In this document: positions 1 to 8,485 of the stretch, piece after piece
Layout of the letters: every line of letters starts with the position of its first letter
Position numbering within the stretch: position 1 is the first letter of the stretch
Origin: Holophagaceae bacterium
GTDB lineage: Bacteria; Acidobacteriota; Holophagae; Holophagales; Holophagaceae
NCBI GenBank assembly: GCA_016720465.1
Contig: JADKKO010000001.1
Span: 186,001-250,000, forward strand
DNA: 64,000 bases
Direction: 5' to 3'
Notes under the pieces: generated by a model
What the model saw: only the letters and a program-made list of their open reading frames with translations
What the model was told of the DNA's origin: nothing
The model's database searches: none
Translations under genes and position numbers: made by a program

Positions 1-2225
1 CCCGCACCGCCACCGTCACCGTCACGAACGGTCCGGCCATCACCTCGTTCACGGCGAACCACACCCAGGTGGATTTTGGCCAGACCGCCACGCTGCAATG
101 GACCTTCACCGGAAATCCGACCTCACTGACGCTCGATGGCGTCGACGTGCTCAGCGGCCCCGCCAGCAAGGTGGTGAACCCCAGGCGCCGCCAGACCTAC
201 ACCCTGGTGGCCACCAACGCCCAGGGCACCAACACGGCCCAACTCACCATCACCGCCCGGGGGCTGGATGTCTTCGCCGGGAACATCGGCGGTCCCGGCT
301 CCCTGGATGGCACCGGAACCTCCGCCCAGTTGAACCAGCCCTTCTCGGGGGTCTCGGATCCGGCGGGGAACGTCTATTTCTGCGATACGGAGAACCACTC
401 GATCCGCAAGGTCACGCCCGCCGGCGTGGTCACGACCTTCGCGGGGACCAGCGGCACGGCCGGGTACTCGGACGGAGTGTCCGTGTTCACGCTCTTCCGC
501 AGGCCGAAGGGCATCTGCCGGGACGCGGCCGGCAATTTCTATGTGTCGGACACCGGGAACTACGTCATCCGGAAGATCGCCGCGGACGGCCAAGTCAGCA
601 CCATCGCAGGCTCGGCGCAGACGAACGGATTCCATGACGGGCAGGGCGCCGACGCGGTGTTCGACCTGCCCCAGGGCATCGCCGTGGACGCCAGCGGCAA
701 TCTCTTCGTGGCGGACTACAACAACCACGCCATCCGCCGCATCGATCCGGCCGGAAACGTCACGACCTTCGCGGGCCATGGGGGGCTCGCGGGGCAGACG
801 GACGCCACCGGGACGGCCGCCTTCCTGTTCTGGCCCGTGGGCCTCGCCATGGATGGCAACTCGAATCTCTATGTCACCGAATTCGGCAACAGCACCATCC
901 GCAAGATCACCTCCGGCGCCGTCGTGACCACCCTGGCGGGCAGCGCGCTCAATCCCGGAAGCCAGGATGGGACCGGCACGGCCGCGCGCTTCAACCAGCC
1001 GGCGGGCCTGTGCTTCGACCCGGCCGGGAACCTGATGGTGGCGGATATGGGCAACCACACCATCCGCAGGGTCACGTCCGCGGGCGTGGTGACCACCCCC
1101 GTCGGACAGGCGGGCGTGAGCGGATACGTGGACGCCAGCGCCAACCTAGCGACCTTCACGGCGCCGGGCGGCCTGGTGGCGCGGCCCGGAGGCACCCAAT
1201 TGGTGCTCGACACCGGCAACGACCTGCTCCGGGTCATCTCGGTCGACGCGGCGGTGACCACCCTCGCGGGGACTCCGGTGCGCGCGGGATCCACGGACGG
1301 CGATCTCTCCCAGGCCCTGTTCTCCATGCCCCAGGGCCTGGCGGTGGGCGCCGACGGATCCGTCTACGTGGCGGACACCGGCAACCACACCATCCGGAAA
1401 ATCAGCCCCGAAGGGCAGGTCACCACATTGGCCGGGCAGGCCGGGGTCCCCGGCGGGACCGATGGCGAGACCGGCGGGACCTTCAACGGTCCCCAGGCGC
1501 TGGCCGTGGACGGCGAGGGGAATGTGTACGTGGCCGATACGGGCAACCACGCCATCCGGGTCGTGTCCAGCCTCGGCGCGGTGCGGACCCTGGCGGGCAA
1601 GGCGGGCACGCCCGGCAGCGCCACCGGCCCGGGCGCCGATGCGCGCTTCGACACGCCCACCGGCATCGCCCTGGATGCGGCCGGCGCCGTGTACGTGGCC
1701 GACTCCAAGAACCATGTCATCCGCAAAGTGCTGAGCAATGGCACCACCACAACCTTCATCGGCGTTCCCAATGTCCAGGGCAACAACGACAACGCCTTCG
1801 GGCCGCCCCGGTTCTCCCTGCCCCAGGCCGTGGCCTTCAGCCCCGCCGGATTGCTCATCGCCGACACCGGGAACGGCACCATCCGCTCCGTCACGGCCGA
1901 TGGCCAGTCCAGCACCCTCGCGGGGCTGCCGGGGCTGTTCGGCACCACCGACGGCCAGAGCTTCAACGCCCGGTTCAACGGCTCCTCCGGCCTGGCCGTG
2001 GACGCCGCGGGGGCGGCCTATGTCACGGACAAGCCCAGCCAGAGCATCCGGAAAGTGGCCGCGGATGGCACCACCACCACGCCCGTGGGCAACCTGGGCC
2101 GCGAAGGGATCCTCCTCGGCCTGCTGCCCGGCGGGCTTTTCAGGCCCCACGGCATCGCGGTGACGGCCCTGGGCGACGTGCTGGTGGTTTCCGGCAACGG
2201 CATCCTCCAGGTCACGGCGCCCTGA
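1..2225 (+). CDS. NHL-repeat beta-propeller protein, 5' end outside window
   Basis: The reading frame is open to the left edge, so the start lies upstream; an in-frame GTG at 69 is probably internal. The first ~80 codons look like an Ig-like or bacterial surface domain (T-A-T-V-T-V-T-N strand pattern). From about position 260 the protein is 11 to 12 tandem repeats of ~55 residues, each with a P-x-G-I/L-A-V-D-x-x-G-N-x-Y-V-A-D-x-x-N-H-x-I-R-K core and ending in T-T-x-A-G. This is the NHL pattern and would suit two six-bladed propellers. Such proteins are usually secreted or surface-exposed binding scaffolds. The partner is unknown. It converges on the kinase gene, whose stop is 31 bp away. Confidence 0.85.
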   Translation, partial: RTATVTVTNGPAITSFTANHTQVDFGQTATLQWTFTGNPTSLTLDGVDVLSGPASKVVNPRRRQTYTLVATNAQGTNTAQLTITARGLDVFAGNIGGPGSLDGTGTSAQLNQPFSGVSDPAGNVYFCDTENHSIRKVTPAGVVTTFAGTSGTAGYSDGVSVFTLFRRPKGICRDAAGNFYVSDTGNYVIRKIAADGQVSTIAGSAQTNGFHDGQGADAVFDLPQGIAVDASGNLFVADYNNHAIRRIDPAGNVTTFAGHGGLAGQTDATGTAAFLFWPVGLAMDGNSNLYVTEFGNSTIRKITSGAVVTTLAGSALNPGSQDGTGTAARFNQPAGLCFDPAGNLMVADMGNHTIRRVTSAGVVTTPVGQAGVSGYVDASANLATFTAPGGLVARPGGTQLVLDTGNDLLRVISVDAAVTTLAGTPVRAGSTDGDLSQALFSMPQGLAVGADGSVYVADTGNHTIRKISPEGQVTTLAGQAGVPGGTDGETGGTFNGPQALAVDGEGNVYVADTGNHAIRVVSSLGAVRTLAGKAGTPGSATGPGADARFDTPTGIALDAAGAVYVADSKNHVIRKVLSNGTTTTFIGVPNVQGNNDNAFGPPRFSLPQAVAFSPAGLLIADTGNGTIRSVTADGQSSTLAGLPGLFGTTDGQSFNARFNGSSGLAVDAAGAAYVTDKPSQSIRKVAADGTTTTPVGNLGREGILLGLLPGGLFRPHGIAVTALGDVLVVSGNGILQVTAP

Positions 2226-2256
2226 ACAACTCCCGCGCCGGAACCCGCCCCTCGCC

Positions 2257-3930
2257 CTAGCGCCCGCGCTGCTTCGGCAGGGGGCTGAGGCGGATCAGTT
2301 CCGGGAAGGGGATGCCCGCATCCACCTCGGCCTCCCAGGGGATGTAGTTCTCGTGGATGATTTTCAAGTGGGAGGGACCCTCGGCCGGAATGCCGAGGTT
2401 CCGGATCGGCGACCAGCCCACGGGCTCGCCGTTCAGGAAAACCTGCGCCCCGGGCGGATCCGTGAGGATGGAAAGGACGTGCGGCGGCTTCTTCAGGACG
2501 GCTTTCACCGTGCTTTCGTCCGGCTGGACGGTCCGGCTCTGGGAGAGGTAGCCCTCCAGCTTGAACCGGAGCACCGGGCCGCGGCCCTTCAATTCCACCT
2601 GCTCCAGCGGCGTCTCGCCGAGCTTCTGTTCCCCGAGGTAGACCGTGGCGCCCGCGGGTTCGCTCAGGACCTGGATGGAGCGCGAGGGCTGCCAGAAGCC
2701 CCTGGAAAAATAGCCGCCCGCCCCGAGACCCCCCAGCAGCAGGATCACGAGCGCGGCCCTTCGCAGGCCCGGCCCGCGCTTTCCTGGCCGGCCCGGCGGG
2801 ATCATGGGCAAGGTGGGCGCCGCAGCCGGAACGGCGGAGCCGTCCGTTTCCGCATGCGTTTCCTGGGAGACCTGGGCCAGCGCCACGGTGTCGGCGGAGA
2901 TGGGCTCCGGCGTGGGATTCAGGCGCAGGGGATAGGTGGGCGGATCCGGAGCGCTTTGATGGGCCCTGGGATCCGTGCGGGTGGTGGTGGCCGCTTCCGG
3001 GGAGGACTCCGCAGGCGCCTGGGCCAGCGCCGGAATGGCATCGGAACTGGCCGGGAGGAAGATGAACGGCGAGGTGCTGGTGTTGGCGGCGTCCAGGCTG
3101 TCCAGCAGCTTGGACCGCTGCTCTGGATCCAGGGGCACGGCGCGGATCAGGGCCTCCATGAACAACGGCAGGCTCGGATACCGCTCCGCCGGATCCTTGT
3201 CGAGGGCCTTCAGGAAGACGGCCTTCAACTCCGGATCCAGATCCGGCGGAATCGTCGGGGGTTCGTGGACGATGCGGTAGAGCGTCGAGCCCACGCTGGA
3301 GGCCTGGTAGGGCAGGGCGCAGGTGAGGGCTTCGAAGGCCGTGACGGCGAAGGCGTAGCGGTCCGTGGCCGGCGAGGGGCTGCTGCCGGTCAGCAGCTCC
3401 GGAGCGGTGTAGGAAGGCGTGCCGAACAGCATCCCCTCGGCCGTGAGCCGGGAGTGGTCGCCCCGGGCCAGGCCGAAATCCATGAGCTTCAGGACGCCGG
3501 TCTGGCTCACCAGCATGTTTTCGGGTTTCACATCCCGATGCACGAAGCCCGCGAGCTGGGCCGCCTGCAGGGCCGACATGGCCTGCAGGAGCAGCCGCAG
3601 GATCTCGTCCGCCGGCAGCTCCATCCTGATGATATGGGCCAGGCTCGCGCCGGAGATGTACTCCATGGTGAGGAAGGGCCCCCACTCGGGATCCACGCCC
3701 ACGTCGTAGACCGTGATGATGTTGGGATGGTTCAACTGCGCGCTGATCTCCGCCTCGCGCTTGAAGCGCTCGATGGTCTCGGCGGCGTTCCCGCTCTTCT
3801 CCTTCATGGTCTTGACGGCCACCGAGCGTTTCAGCAGGGGGTCCGTGGCCAGGTACACCACGCCCATGGAGCCCCGGCCGAGGGCGTATCCCACGTCGTA
3901 GCGGCCGATTTTCCGGGGTTCGGGGGTCAT
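2257..3930 (-). CDS. membrane-anchored Ser/Thr protein kinase with PEGA repeats
   Basis: 557 aa. The N-terminal Hanks-type kinase domain (about residues 8-260) has a glycine loop GRGSMGVVY, the VAVKTMK lysine, catalytic HRDVKPEN and DFGLARG, so it should be active. A Pro/Thr-rich linker (about 270-380) is followed by one membrane helix (about 385-405) and two PEGA-type modules (S-E-P-A-G-A-T-V-Y-L-G and T-D-P-P-G-A-Q-V-F-L-N-G) that would lie outside the cytoplasm. The family phosphorylates proteins on Ser/Thr in signalling; the PEGA part is a presumed envelope sensor. Substrate unknown. The next gene upstream on the same strand starts only 30 bp away from this start (its stop is at 3961), so the two may be co-transcribed. 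Confidence 0.92.
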   Translation of the reverse strand: MTPEPRKIGRYDVGYALGRGSMGVVYLATDPLLKRSVAVKTMKEKSGNAAETIERFKREAEISAQLNHPNIITVYDVGVDPEWGPFLTMEYISGASLAHIIRMELPADEILRLLLQAMSALQAAQLAGFVHRDVKPENMLVSQTGVLKLMDFGLARGDHSRLTAEGMLFGTPSYTAPELLTGSSPSPATDRYAFAVTAFEALTCALPYQASSVGSTLYRIVHEPPTIPPDLDPELKAVFLKALDKDPAERYPSLPLFMEALIRAVPLDPEQRSKLLDSLDAANTSTSPFIFLPASSDAIPALAQAPAESSPEAATTTRTDPRAHQSAPDPPTYPLRLNPTPEPISADTVALAQVSQETHAETDGSAVPAAAPTLPMIPPGRPGKRGPGLRRAALVILLLGGLGAGGYFSRGFWQPSRSIQVLSEPAGATVYLGEQKLGETPLEQVELKGRGPVLRFKLEGYLSQSRTVQPDESTVKAVLKKPPHVLSILTDPPGAQVFLNGEPVGWSPIRNLGIPAEGPSHLKIIHENYIPWEAEVDAGIPFPELIRLSPLPKQRGR

Positions 3931-3960
3931 GGGGAGCCGGGGAAGGTCAGGGGGCGCGCT

Positions 3961-4683
3961 TCAGGCTTCAGCCTGGAGCCCGAACACGCGTTCGTAGGTG
4001 ATCCAGTGGACCCCGAAGGTGATGGGCATGACGAGGAAGGCACCAACATAACAGAAGCATACGCCCACCAGGCTCAGGACGAAGGTCGCCAGACCCAGCC
4101 ACGCCAGGCCCCAGATGTTGGCCCAGGCCGCGCGCAGGCTCAGCTTCACGGCTTCGAGGCCCTTCAGGCCGCGGTCGGCGATGAGGGGGAAGGTGAAGAC
4201 GAAAAGCAGGTTGATGAGCACCGAGGCCAGCATGATCAGCAGGAAGGCCGCGACCCAGAGCAGGACCATCGCGGCCATGGTGCCCGCCTGGGCTTCGCGG
4301 GAGCCGCCCGAGGCGCCCATGGCCGCGAAAAAGCCCAGGAACAGGCCCGAGAACACCAGCGCCAGGATCAAGGGCACCACGATCACCAGGCTCGCCGCCA
4401 TCATCAGCAGCGCGGCGATGAAGGATTCCAGGAAGCGGTCGAAGCCCTTGAACAGGGTCTCGAACTTCACCGGCTCCCCGCGCCCCTGGGCCTTGAAGCA
4501 GAGGTAGACGCCGCACATCATGGGCCCCAGCATCACCCCCATGGGCGCCAGCCCCCCCAGCAGCATCGCCACCAGCGTGATGCCCAGGAACATCCAGTAC
4601 TGCCCCTTCACCCGCCCCCAGGCCTCGCCGATGTAGTCGATGGGGGAAATGGACACGCGGTTGAAGGGGATCGGCTCGGGCAT
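3961..4683 (-). CDS. polytopic integral membrane protein of unknown function
   Basis: 240 aa with about six hydrophobic segments and a conserved-looking cytoplasmic helix between them. The ATG at 4683 is preferred over the upstream ATG at 4707 because AGGAG sits just 5' of it. The fold resembles the loosely defined families of 200-300 aa integral membrane proteins without catalytic motifs (DUF975-like), but I cannot assign a family. It lies directly upstream of the kinase gene on the same strand, so it may be its accessory or target. Confidence 0.75.
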   Translation of the reverse strand: MPEPIPFNRVSISPIDYIGEAWGRVKGQYWMFLGITLVAMLLGGLAPMGVMLGPMMCGVYLCFKAQGRGEPVKFETLFKGFDRFLESFIAALLMMAASLVIVVPLILALVFSGLFLGFFAAMGASGGSREAQAGTMAAMVLLWVAAFLLIMLASVLINLLFVFTFPLIADRGLKGLEAVKLSLRAAWANIWGLAWLGLATFVLSLVGVCFCYVGAFLVMPITFGVHWITYERVFGLQAEA

Positions 4684-4821
4684 GGCGGGCTCCTGCGACA
4701 CAACCATAAAAGCATTACGCGGAGGAAGATGGGTTTTTCTCAGCTACGCTTTGTACTTCAGCCCCCAGGACAGCGATGTCATTGCATCCAAGGTTGCCCA
4801 CATCTTCTGAGGCATTCAATA

Positions 4822-4844
4822 GAGGGGGACAACTTGTCCCCCTC
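4822..4844. promoter_or_regulatory. perfect palindrome upstream of the Bro-N gene
   Basis: Arms of 11 bp (GAGGGGGACAA / TTGTCCCCCTC) around a single C, 36 bp before the Bro-N start codon. It could be an operator or an RNA hairpin in the leader. There is no T-tract, so it is not an intrinsic terminator. Confidence 0.4.
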
Positions 4845-4879
4845 CTTGGTCTGGAGTTCGAAACTCGATCGGAGCTGCC

Positions 4880-5212
4880 ATGACGAATCAACCTGCATTC
4901 TTCGAGGGCCATGCCATCCGCCGCGTGTATGACGGAGCCGCAGATACTTGGCTTTTTTCGGTGATCGATGTCGTTCGAGTGCTCACCCAGCAGCCGGATT
5001 ACCAAGTCGCCCGGAAGTACTGGAACAAACTGAAAGAGCGGCTGGGCAAAGAAGGAAGCCAACTGGTGACAGATTGTCACCAGTTGAAATTGCCCGCTGA
5101 TGACGGGAAGCTCCGGCTCACGGACATGGCCAACGCGGAAACCCTGCCGATCATTCCTGCGAAGGCCACAGTGAAGAAGCCGGTCAAGAAACCACTATTC
5201 AAGAAAACCTAG
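4880..5212 (+). pseudogene. truncated Bro-N / phage antirepressor-like protein
   Basis: 110 aa. Residues 1-90 match the Bro-N DNA-binding domain as I know it (F-x-G-x-x-I-R-R-V-x-D, W-x-F-S-V-I-D-V-V, Y-W-x-K-L-K-x-R-L, L-K-L-P-A-x-D-G-K, L-T-D-M-A-N-A-E-T-L). Full-length relatives continue with a long C-terminal region. Here the match stops after A-E-T-L and is replaced by a short Lys/Pro-rich tail ending in F-K-K-T. It is therefore probably a decayed gene, though a short stand-alone Bro-N protein cannot be excluded. Family members act in phage and mobile-element regulation, in keeping with the accessory region that follows. Confidence 0.6.
5061..5085. repeat. perfect inverted repeat inside the Bro-N gene
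   Basis: Arms AACTGGTGACA and TGTCACCAGTT are 11 bp long with a 3-base spacer. It is coding (Q-L-V-T-D-C-H-Q-L). Its GTGACA...TGTCAC core resembles the upstream palindrome at 4822-4844, but the coding motif is conserved in relatives, so protein constraint may explain it. Confidence 0.35.
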
Positions 5213-5263
5213 CCAAAGCGTAGACTTACAGGGATTAATAACCAAAAAACTAAAACAATTTTA

Positions 5264-5394
5264 GCCACGGATGAACACGGATTAACACGGATGAAGACGA
5301 AGAAATTTTATTTTTCTCCGCTACCCTCCGCGCCTCCGCTGCCCTCCGCGTGGTGTAGTTTTTGTTATCCGTGTTCATCCGTGTTCATCTGTGG
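5264..5394. repeat. iterated-word inverted repeat, ACACGGATGA type
   Basis: The left arm (5264-5296) repeats CACGGATGAA/CACGGATTAA; the right arm (5366-5394) is the inverse, TCCGTGTTCATC repeated. Between them, at 5316-5355, lies one arm of a second word family (CTCCGCTACCCTCCGCGCC). The element ends just before the ribosome-binding site of the next gene, so it would be in that gene's leader. Confidence 0.75.
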
Positions 5395-5409
5395 TTCCAG
5401 GAGGCTTGC

Positions 5410-5931
5410 ATGTTCATCCTGTTTGGCCGATGGCACTTCGGGCGCAAGGCGGTGGCCTACCGCGCCGACTGGTGCACGGTCTGCGAACGGCGCATCGTCG
5501 CGCAGGCGATCCGGAGCTTCGACTGGTTCCACGTCTACCTGATCCCGCTCATCCCCTTGGGCCATTGGCGGCACTGGGAATGTCCCCACTGTGAGAAACA
5601 GCCGCACCTGAAAGGGACCGGGCTGCTGCAGGCCATCATCGTGGCGCTGCTCTTCCTGCCCTTCTTCCTTACCGCGATCCTCTACTGGACCATGTCGACC
5701 GCCGGAATGGATGGCGATAACGTCTGGATGATCCGGATCTTTCTCACGGTGATGTGCCTGGTCATGGGCTACTGGGCCTATGCCTACCAGCGCGACCCCA
5801 GCCTGAAGCAACGCCTGGCACAGATCGAACCCGCCAGCGAAACCGTCTGCGTGAACTGCGGGAGTGCGCTAAGGCCTTCGAAGCCGCCCTATTGCGAGAG
5901 GTGCCAGATGGAGAGGGTCTCGCTAGGGTAG
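5410..5931 (+). CDS. zinc-ribbon protein with two membrane helices
   Basis: 173 aa from ATG 5410, which has AGGAGG 5 bases upstream; the longer frame opening at 5362 runs back into repeat DNA. Four C-x-x-C pairs (W-C-T-V-C, W-E-C-P-H-C, V-C-V-N-C, Y-C-E-R-C) indicate two zinc ribbons, one on each side of two hydrophobic segments (about residues 75-97 and 107-128). The N-terminus begins FILFGRWHFG. Function unknown; such proteins are usually annotated only as zinc-ribbon domain proteins. A truncated copy of its first 20 codons lies at 6137. Confidence 0.75.
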   Translation: MFILFGRWHFGRKAVAYRADWCTVCERRIVAQAIRSFDWFHVYLIPLIPLGHWRHWECPHCEKQPHLKGTGLLQAIIVALLFLPFFLTAILYWTMSTAGMDGDNVWMIRIFLTVMCLVMGYWAYAYQRDPSLKQRLAQIEPASETVCVNCGSALRPSKPPYCERCQMERVSLG

Positions 5932-5990
5932 GTGCCGGGAGTGGCATTCTCATTGGATTGAGGGGATGGTGGCTCCAAGATAAAAGCGCT

Positions 5991-6122
5991 ACGCGGAGGG
6001 TAGCGGAGAAAAAGAGGAGGCAGCGGAGGAAATAGGGGTTTTCTCCGCTACCCTCCGCGCCTCCGCTACTCTCCGTGTGGTGTGGTTTTCTTTATCTGTG
6101 TTGATCTGTGTTCATCTGTGGT
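5991..6122. repeat. iterated-word inverted repeat, CGGAGGGTAGCGGAG type, plus one ACACGGAT arm
   Basis: Left arm 5991-6032 (ACGCGGAGGGTAGCGGAG, then GCAGCGGAGGAAA) is mirrored by the right arm 6039-6082 (TTTTCTCCGCTACCCTCCG...). A single right-hand arm of the ACACGGAT type (ATCTGTGTTGATCTGTG) follows at 6094-6122. The order of parts matches the element at 5264-5394, showing that the whole leader region was duplicated. Confidence 0.75.
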
Positions 6123-6136
6123 TCCAGGAGGCTTGC

Positions 6137-6205
6137 ATGTTCATCCTGTTTGGCCGATGGAACTTCGGACCCAAGCCGGTGGCCTACCGCGACCATGGAA
6201 GGTGA
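6137..6205 (+). pseudogene. truncated second copy of the zinc-ribbon membrane protein
   Basis: After the same AGGAGG and leader as at 5399, the sequence encodes FILFGRW-N-FG-P-K-P-VAYR and then stops after 22 codons. Nucleotide similarity to the intact gene at 5410 ends at about 6191, where AT-rich DNA begins. The rest of the copy is not found at the other end of the AT-rich island, so it was deleted or lost. Confidence 0.75.
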
Positions 6206-6375
6206 TATCTGGGTTCGTGGACAGAAAGTGTTGGTGCTAGTGTTGACGTTCCGGAGCCTTTGGTTTGATGACCTCTCACAACTTCACAAGAATTCGATTG
6301 TTAAATGTGGATCTAGTTATCTGCTCTTTACCTGATTCATCATCAACCTCGTTTTCATATGCATCGGCAATCTAG
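6206..6375. other. AT-rich leader of the three-gene island
   Basis: About 170 bp with clearly lower GC than the flanks, starting at the break in the zinc-ribbon copy. It presumably holds the island promoter. I see no clear -35/-10 pair, repeat or RNA motif that I would defend. Confidence 0.4.
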
Positions 6376-7530
6376 ATGGCGAACCCAGAACCCAGACACC
6401 AGATCTCACTAGGCGACCAATCAAAAAAAGAAGTCGCAAAGCGATTCAAAAATAAAACGAATTTGTTAAAACGACGTGCAAGATCTATTGAAAGAAAAAC
6501 AGCGAGACGTAGAGCAATTCATAAAGCGAGACGAAAGGAATTAAATTTATTACATTTTGGGGTTTCTAAAGAAGAGGCACGAGAAGATATTAAACTTATG
6601 TCTGCTACAAGAAGATATGAGAGGGTTGAAGCACCAGAAGTATTTTCTTTTAATGAGAATCCTGAAGGTGTGATTCAATTTATTAATAAATTAGAGAATT
6701 TATTTATAGAAAAACGAAAAACCTGTGTAATGTTGAAAAAAATTAAAACAATCGATTATGGGGCTATTGTTTCGCTGCTTTCCATAATGGTGCAATTCAA
6801 GGCAAAGAATATCAAATTTAATGGTAATATTCCGAAAAATGAGAATACAAAAAACATTTTAATAAAAAGTGGATTTTTTAAAAATTTAGCGCTTGAATTT
6901 AAAGACGAAGATCAATATCAGATCAATGATGGTGGAAAGAATGAAATTATTACTCATGCAGGTAAGTTGGTTGATTCTGAACTTGGTGACGCTATCATTC
7001 AATCCGCATCAAAAACCATTTGGGGTGAGGAAAGAAGGTGTCAGGGGGTCCAGCGCGTCTTAATCGAGCTCATGATGAATACCAATAACCATGCAGCAAA
7101 TAGAGTTAAGGGTGAGAAACACTGGTGGCTTCATGTGAATCATGACGAACAGTCTGGCATCGTTGGGTTTGCATTCGTCGATTTTGGTGTGGGAATTTTT
7201 AAAAGCCTAAATGATAAACCAAATACAAGTAAGTTTTACAATTATTTATCTAAAATTGCAAAGCTATTAAAGCATGGCGATAATGCAGAAATACTAAAGT
7301 TAATGTTGAATGGCGAATTTCATCAAACGGTGACTGGAAAATATTTTAGAGGTAAAGGTCTGCCTGGCATCGCTGATGTTCAAAAACGAAATCAGATCAC
7401 CTCGCTAAAAATTGTAACTAATGATGCATATGCCTCATTAGACGACGATGTATTCCAAAAACTGGATCATTCGTTCTCAGGAACCTATGTTTACTGGGAG
7501 ATTAGGAGGGACAATGGAAACTGCAAATAA
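6376..7530 (+). CDS. STAS-like domain fused to GHKL-type ATPase domain
   Basis: 384 aa, AT-rich codon use unlike the chromosome. Residues 1-70 are very basic. Residues ~95-185 look like a STAS fold (I-D-Y-G-A-I-V-S-L-L, G-N-I-P, L-I-K-S-G-F-F). The C-terminal half has GHKL ATPase boxes: N-box E-L-M-M-N-T-N-N-H-A (~233-242), G1 box V-D-F-G-V-G-I (~268-274), G2 box G-K-G-L-P-G-I (~323-329). Such modules resemble anti-sigma/anti-anti-sigma switches or GHKL ATPases used in defence genes. It overlaps the next gene by 17 bp, so the two are translated together. Domain calls rest on motif reading; the biological role is unknown. Confidence 0.65.
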   Translation: MANPEPRHQISLGDQSKKEVAKRFKNKTNLLKRRARSIERKTARRRAIHKARRKELNLLHFGVSKEEAREDIKLMSATRRYERVEAPEVFSFNENPEGVIQFINKLENLFIEKRKTCVMLKKIKTIDYGAIVSLLSIMVQFKAKNIKFNGNIPKNENTKNILIKSGFFKNLALEFKDEDQYQINDGGKNEIITHAGKLVDSELGDAIIQSASKTIWGEERRCQGVQRVLIELMMNTNNHAANRVKGEKHWWLHVNHDEQSGIVGFAFVDFGVGIFKSLNDKPNTSKFYNYLSKIAKLLKHGDNAEILKLMLNGEFHQTVTGKYFRGKGLPGIADVQKRNQITSLKIVTNDAYASLDDDVFQKLDHSFSGTYVYWEIRRDNGNCK

Positions 7531-7873
7531 AATTATCTTTAGTATAGCCCGGGCTTTCAGTCGGACACCTGGTCCTCGATATAGAGATGAGGGAAAGAAA
7601 TCAGGTCAAGAATTAAGAGAGGACCATATTATTGGTTTATTAAACATGTGTATCAAAGATTCTAAACAACTCGAAATCAATTTGGATGGGACGGCTGGGT
7701 ATGCCACCTCATTTCTCGAGGAAGCATTTGGTGGTTTGATTCGTAACGATAAGTTCAACTTAGAAACGTTGAAGTCAAAACTGAAATTCGTTTCTACAGA
7801 AGAAGATTATTTAATTGATGACATTTGGGAATATATTCAAGAAGCAGATAGAGAAAACCGCAATGAAAAATAG
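7514..7873 (+). CDS. STAS-like DUF4325 domain protein
   Basis: 119 aa from ATG 7514, with AGGAGGG upstream inside the end of the previous gene. The central L-E-I-N-L-D-G-T-A-G-Y-A-T-S-F-L-E-E-A-F-G segment is the signature of the DUF4325 STAS-like family (hydrophobic strand, small loop, then S-F-L-D/E-E-A-F). Known relatives are often next to GHKL ATPase genes, which fits the neighbour. A likely role is a phosphorylatable or binding partner of the ATPase, by analogy with SpoIIAA/SpoIIAB. That analogy is inference. Confidence 0.7.
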   Translation: METANKIIFSIARAFSRTPGPRYRDEGKKSGQELREDHIIGLLNMCIKDSKQLEINLDGTAGYATSFLEEAFGGLIRNDKFNLETLKSKLKFVSTEEDYLIDDIWEYIQEADRENRNEK

Positions 7874-8462
7874 AAAAAATTTATTTTCAATAATCTACAT
7901 AATTATTATAGCCATTTTGGGTGGTTTTTTTGTGGGAAGGTTTTTGTCCCTGCCAGAAATCACATTAGATCAAAATATTAATGCAATTCAATTACTATCA
8001 GTCTTGACTACACTATTTGGAATAGTTTTTATTTCTATTATAGTTGACAGAAATAAAGAAATTGACAAAATTAAAAGAGATTTAGTTTTAAAAAGATTGG
8101 AAGATTTATACAATAAAGTAGATGAGTTACCACAAATAATTGAAGGCAATAAGGCCAATCAGTATACCATGAAATTAAAGCTTAAATATATTGGTTTACA
8201 ATCAGTATTTTATAAAAAACTAACTAATAACGCAGCGATTGATGATGGACCAAATTCGATTCATTTCATTGAAATCCACCGTATTCTTAGATTTATGACA
8301 ACAAACACTGAACTAAAGACTAGCAAAACAAGAGACAAAAACCTTCGAATTGACGGTGATGATTTTGTTTACAGTGATGAACGTATAACAGAAATAGACC
8401 AAGAAATTGAAATATTTAAAAATTCGATCAGTATGGAACAAATGAGAATAATTACTTTTTAG
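7863..8462 (+). CDS. two-TM membrane protein with coiled cytoplasmic domain, island gene 3
   Basis: 199 aa from ATG 7863, overlapping the previous gene by 11 bp. Two hydrophobic helices (about residues 8-28 and 40-60) are followed by a charged, probably helical domain with heptad character (K-I-K-R-D-L-V-L-K-R-L-E-D-L-Y). No enzyme motif. The small two-helix anchor plus soluble domain is common for effectors or sensors in conflict systems, but no family is recognised. Its stop is 24 bp from the end of nrdJ, so the island ends here. Confidence 0.65.
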   Translation: MKNRKNLFSIIYIIIIAILGGFFVGRFLSLPEITLDQNINAIQLLSVLTTLFGIVFISIIVDRNKEIDKIKRDLVLKRLEDLYNKVDELPQIIEGNKANQYTMKLKLKYIGLQSVFYKKLTNNAAIDDGPNSIHFIEIHRILRFMTTNTELKTSKTRDKNLRIDGDDFVYSDERITEIDQEIEIFKNSISMEQMRIITF

Positions 8463-8485
8463 AATTTTTTAAAAGGTTATGTTAA

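Noticed and set aside
4822..4844. Intrinsic terminator
   Set aside because: The perfect stem is not followed by a T-run on either strand.
2353..4932. 859-codon open frame on the plus strand
   Set aside because: It lies opposite the Ser/Thr kinase and membrane protein genes, whose domains are unmistakable. Long antisense frames are common in GC-rich DNA.
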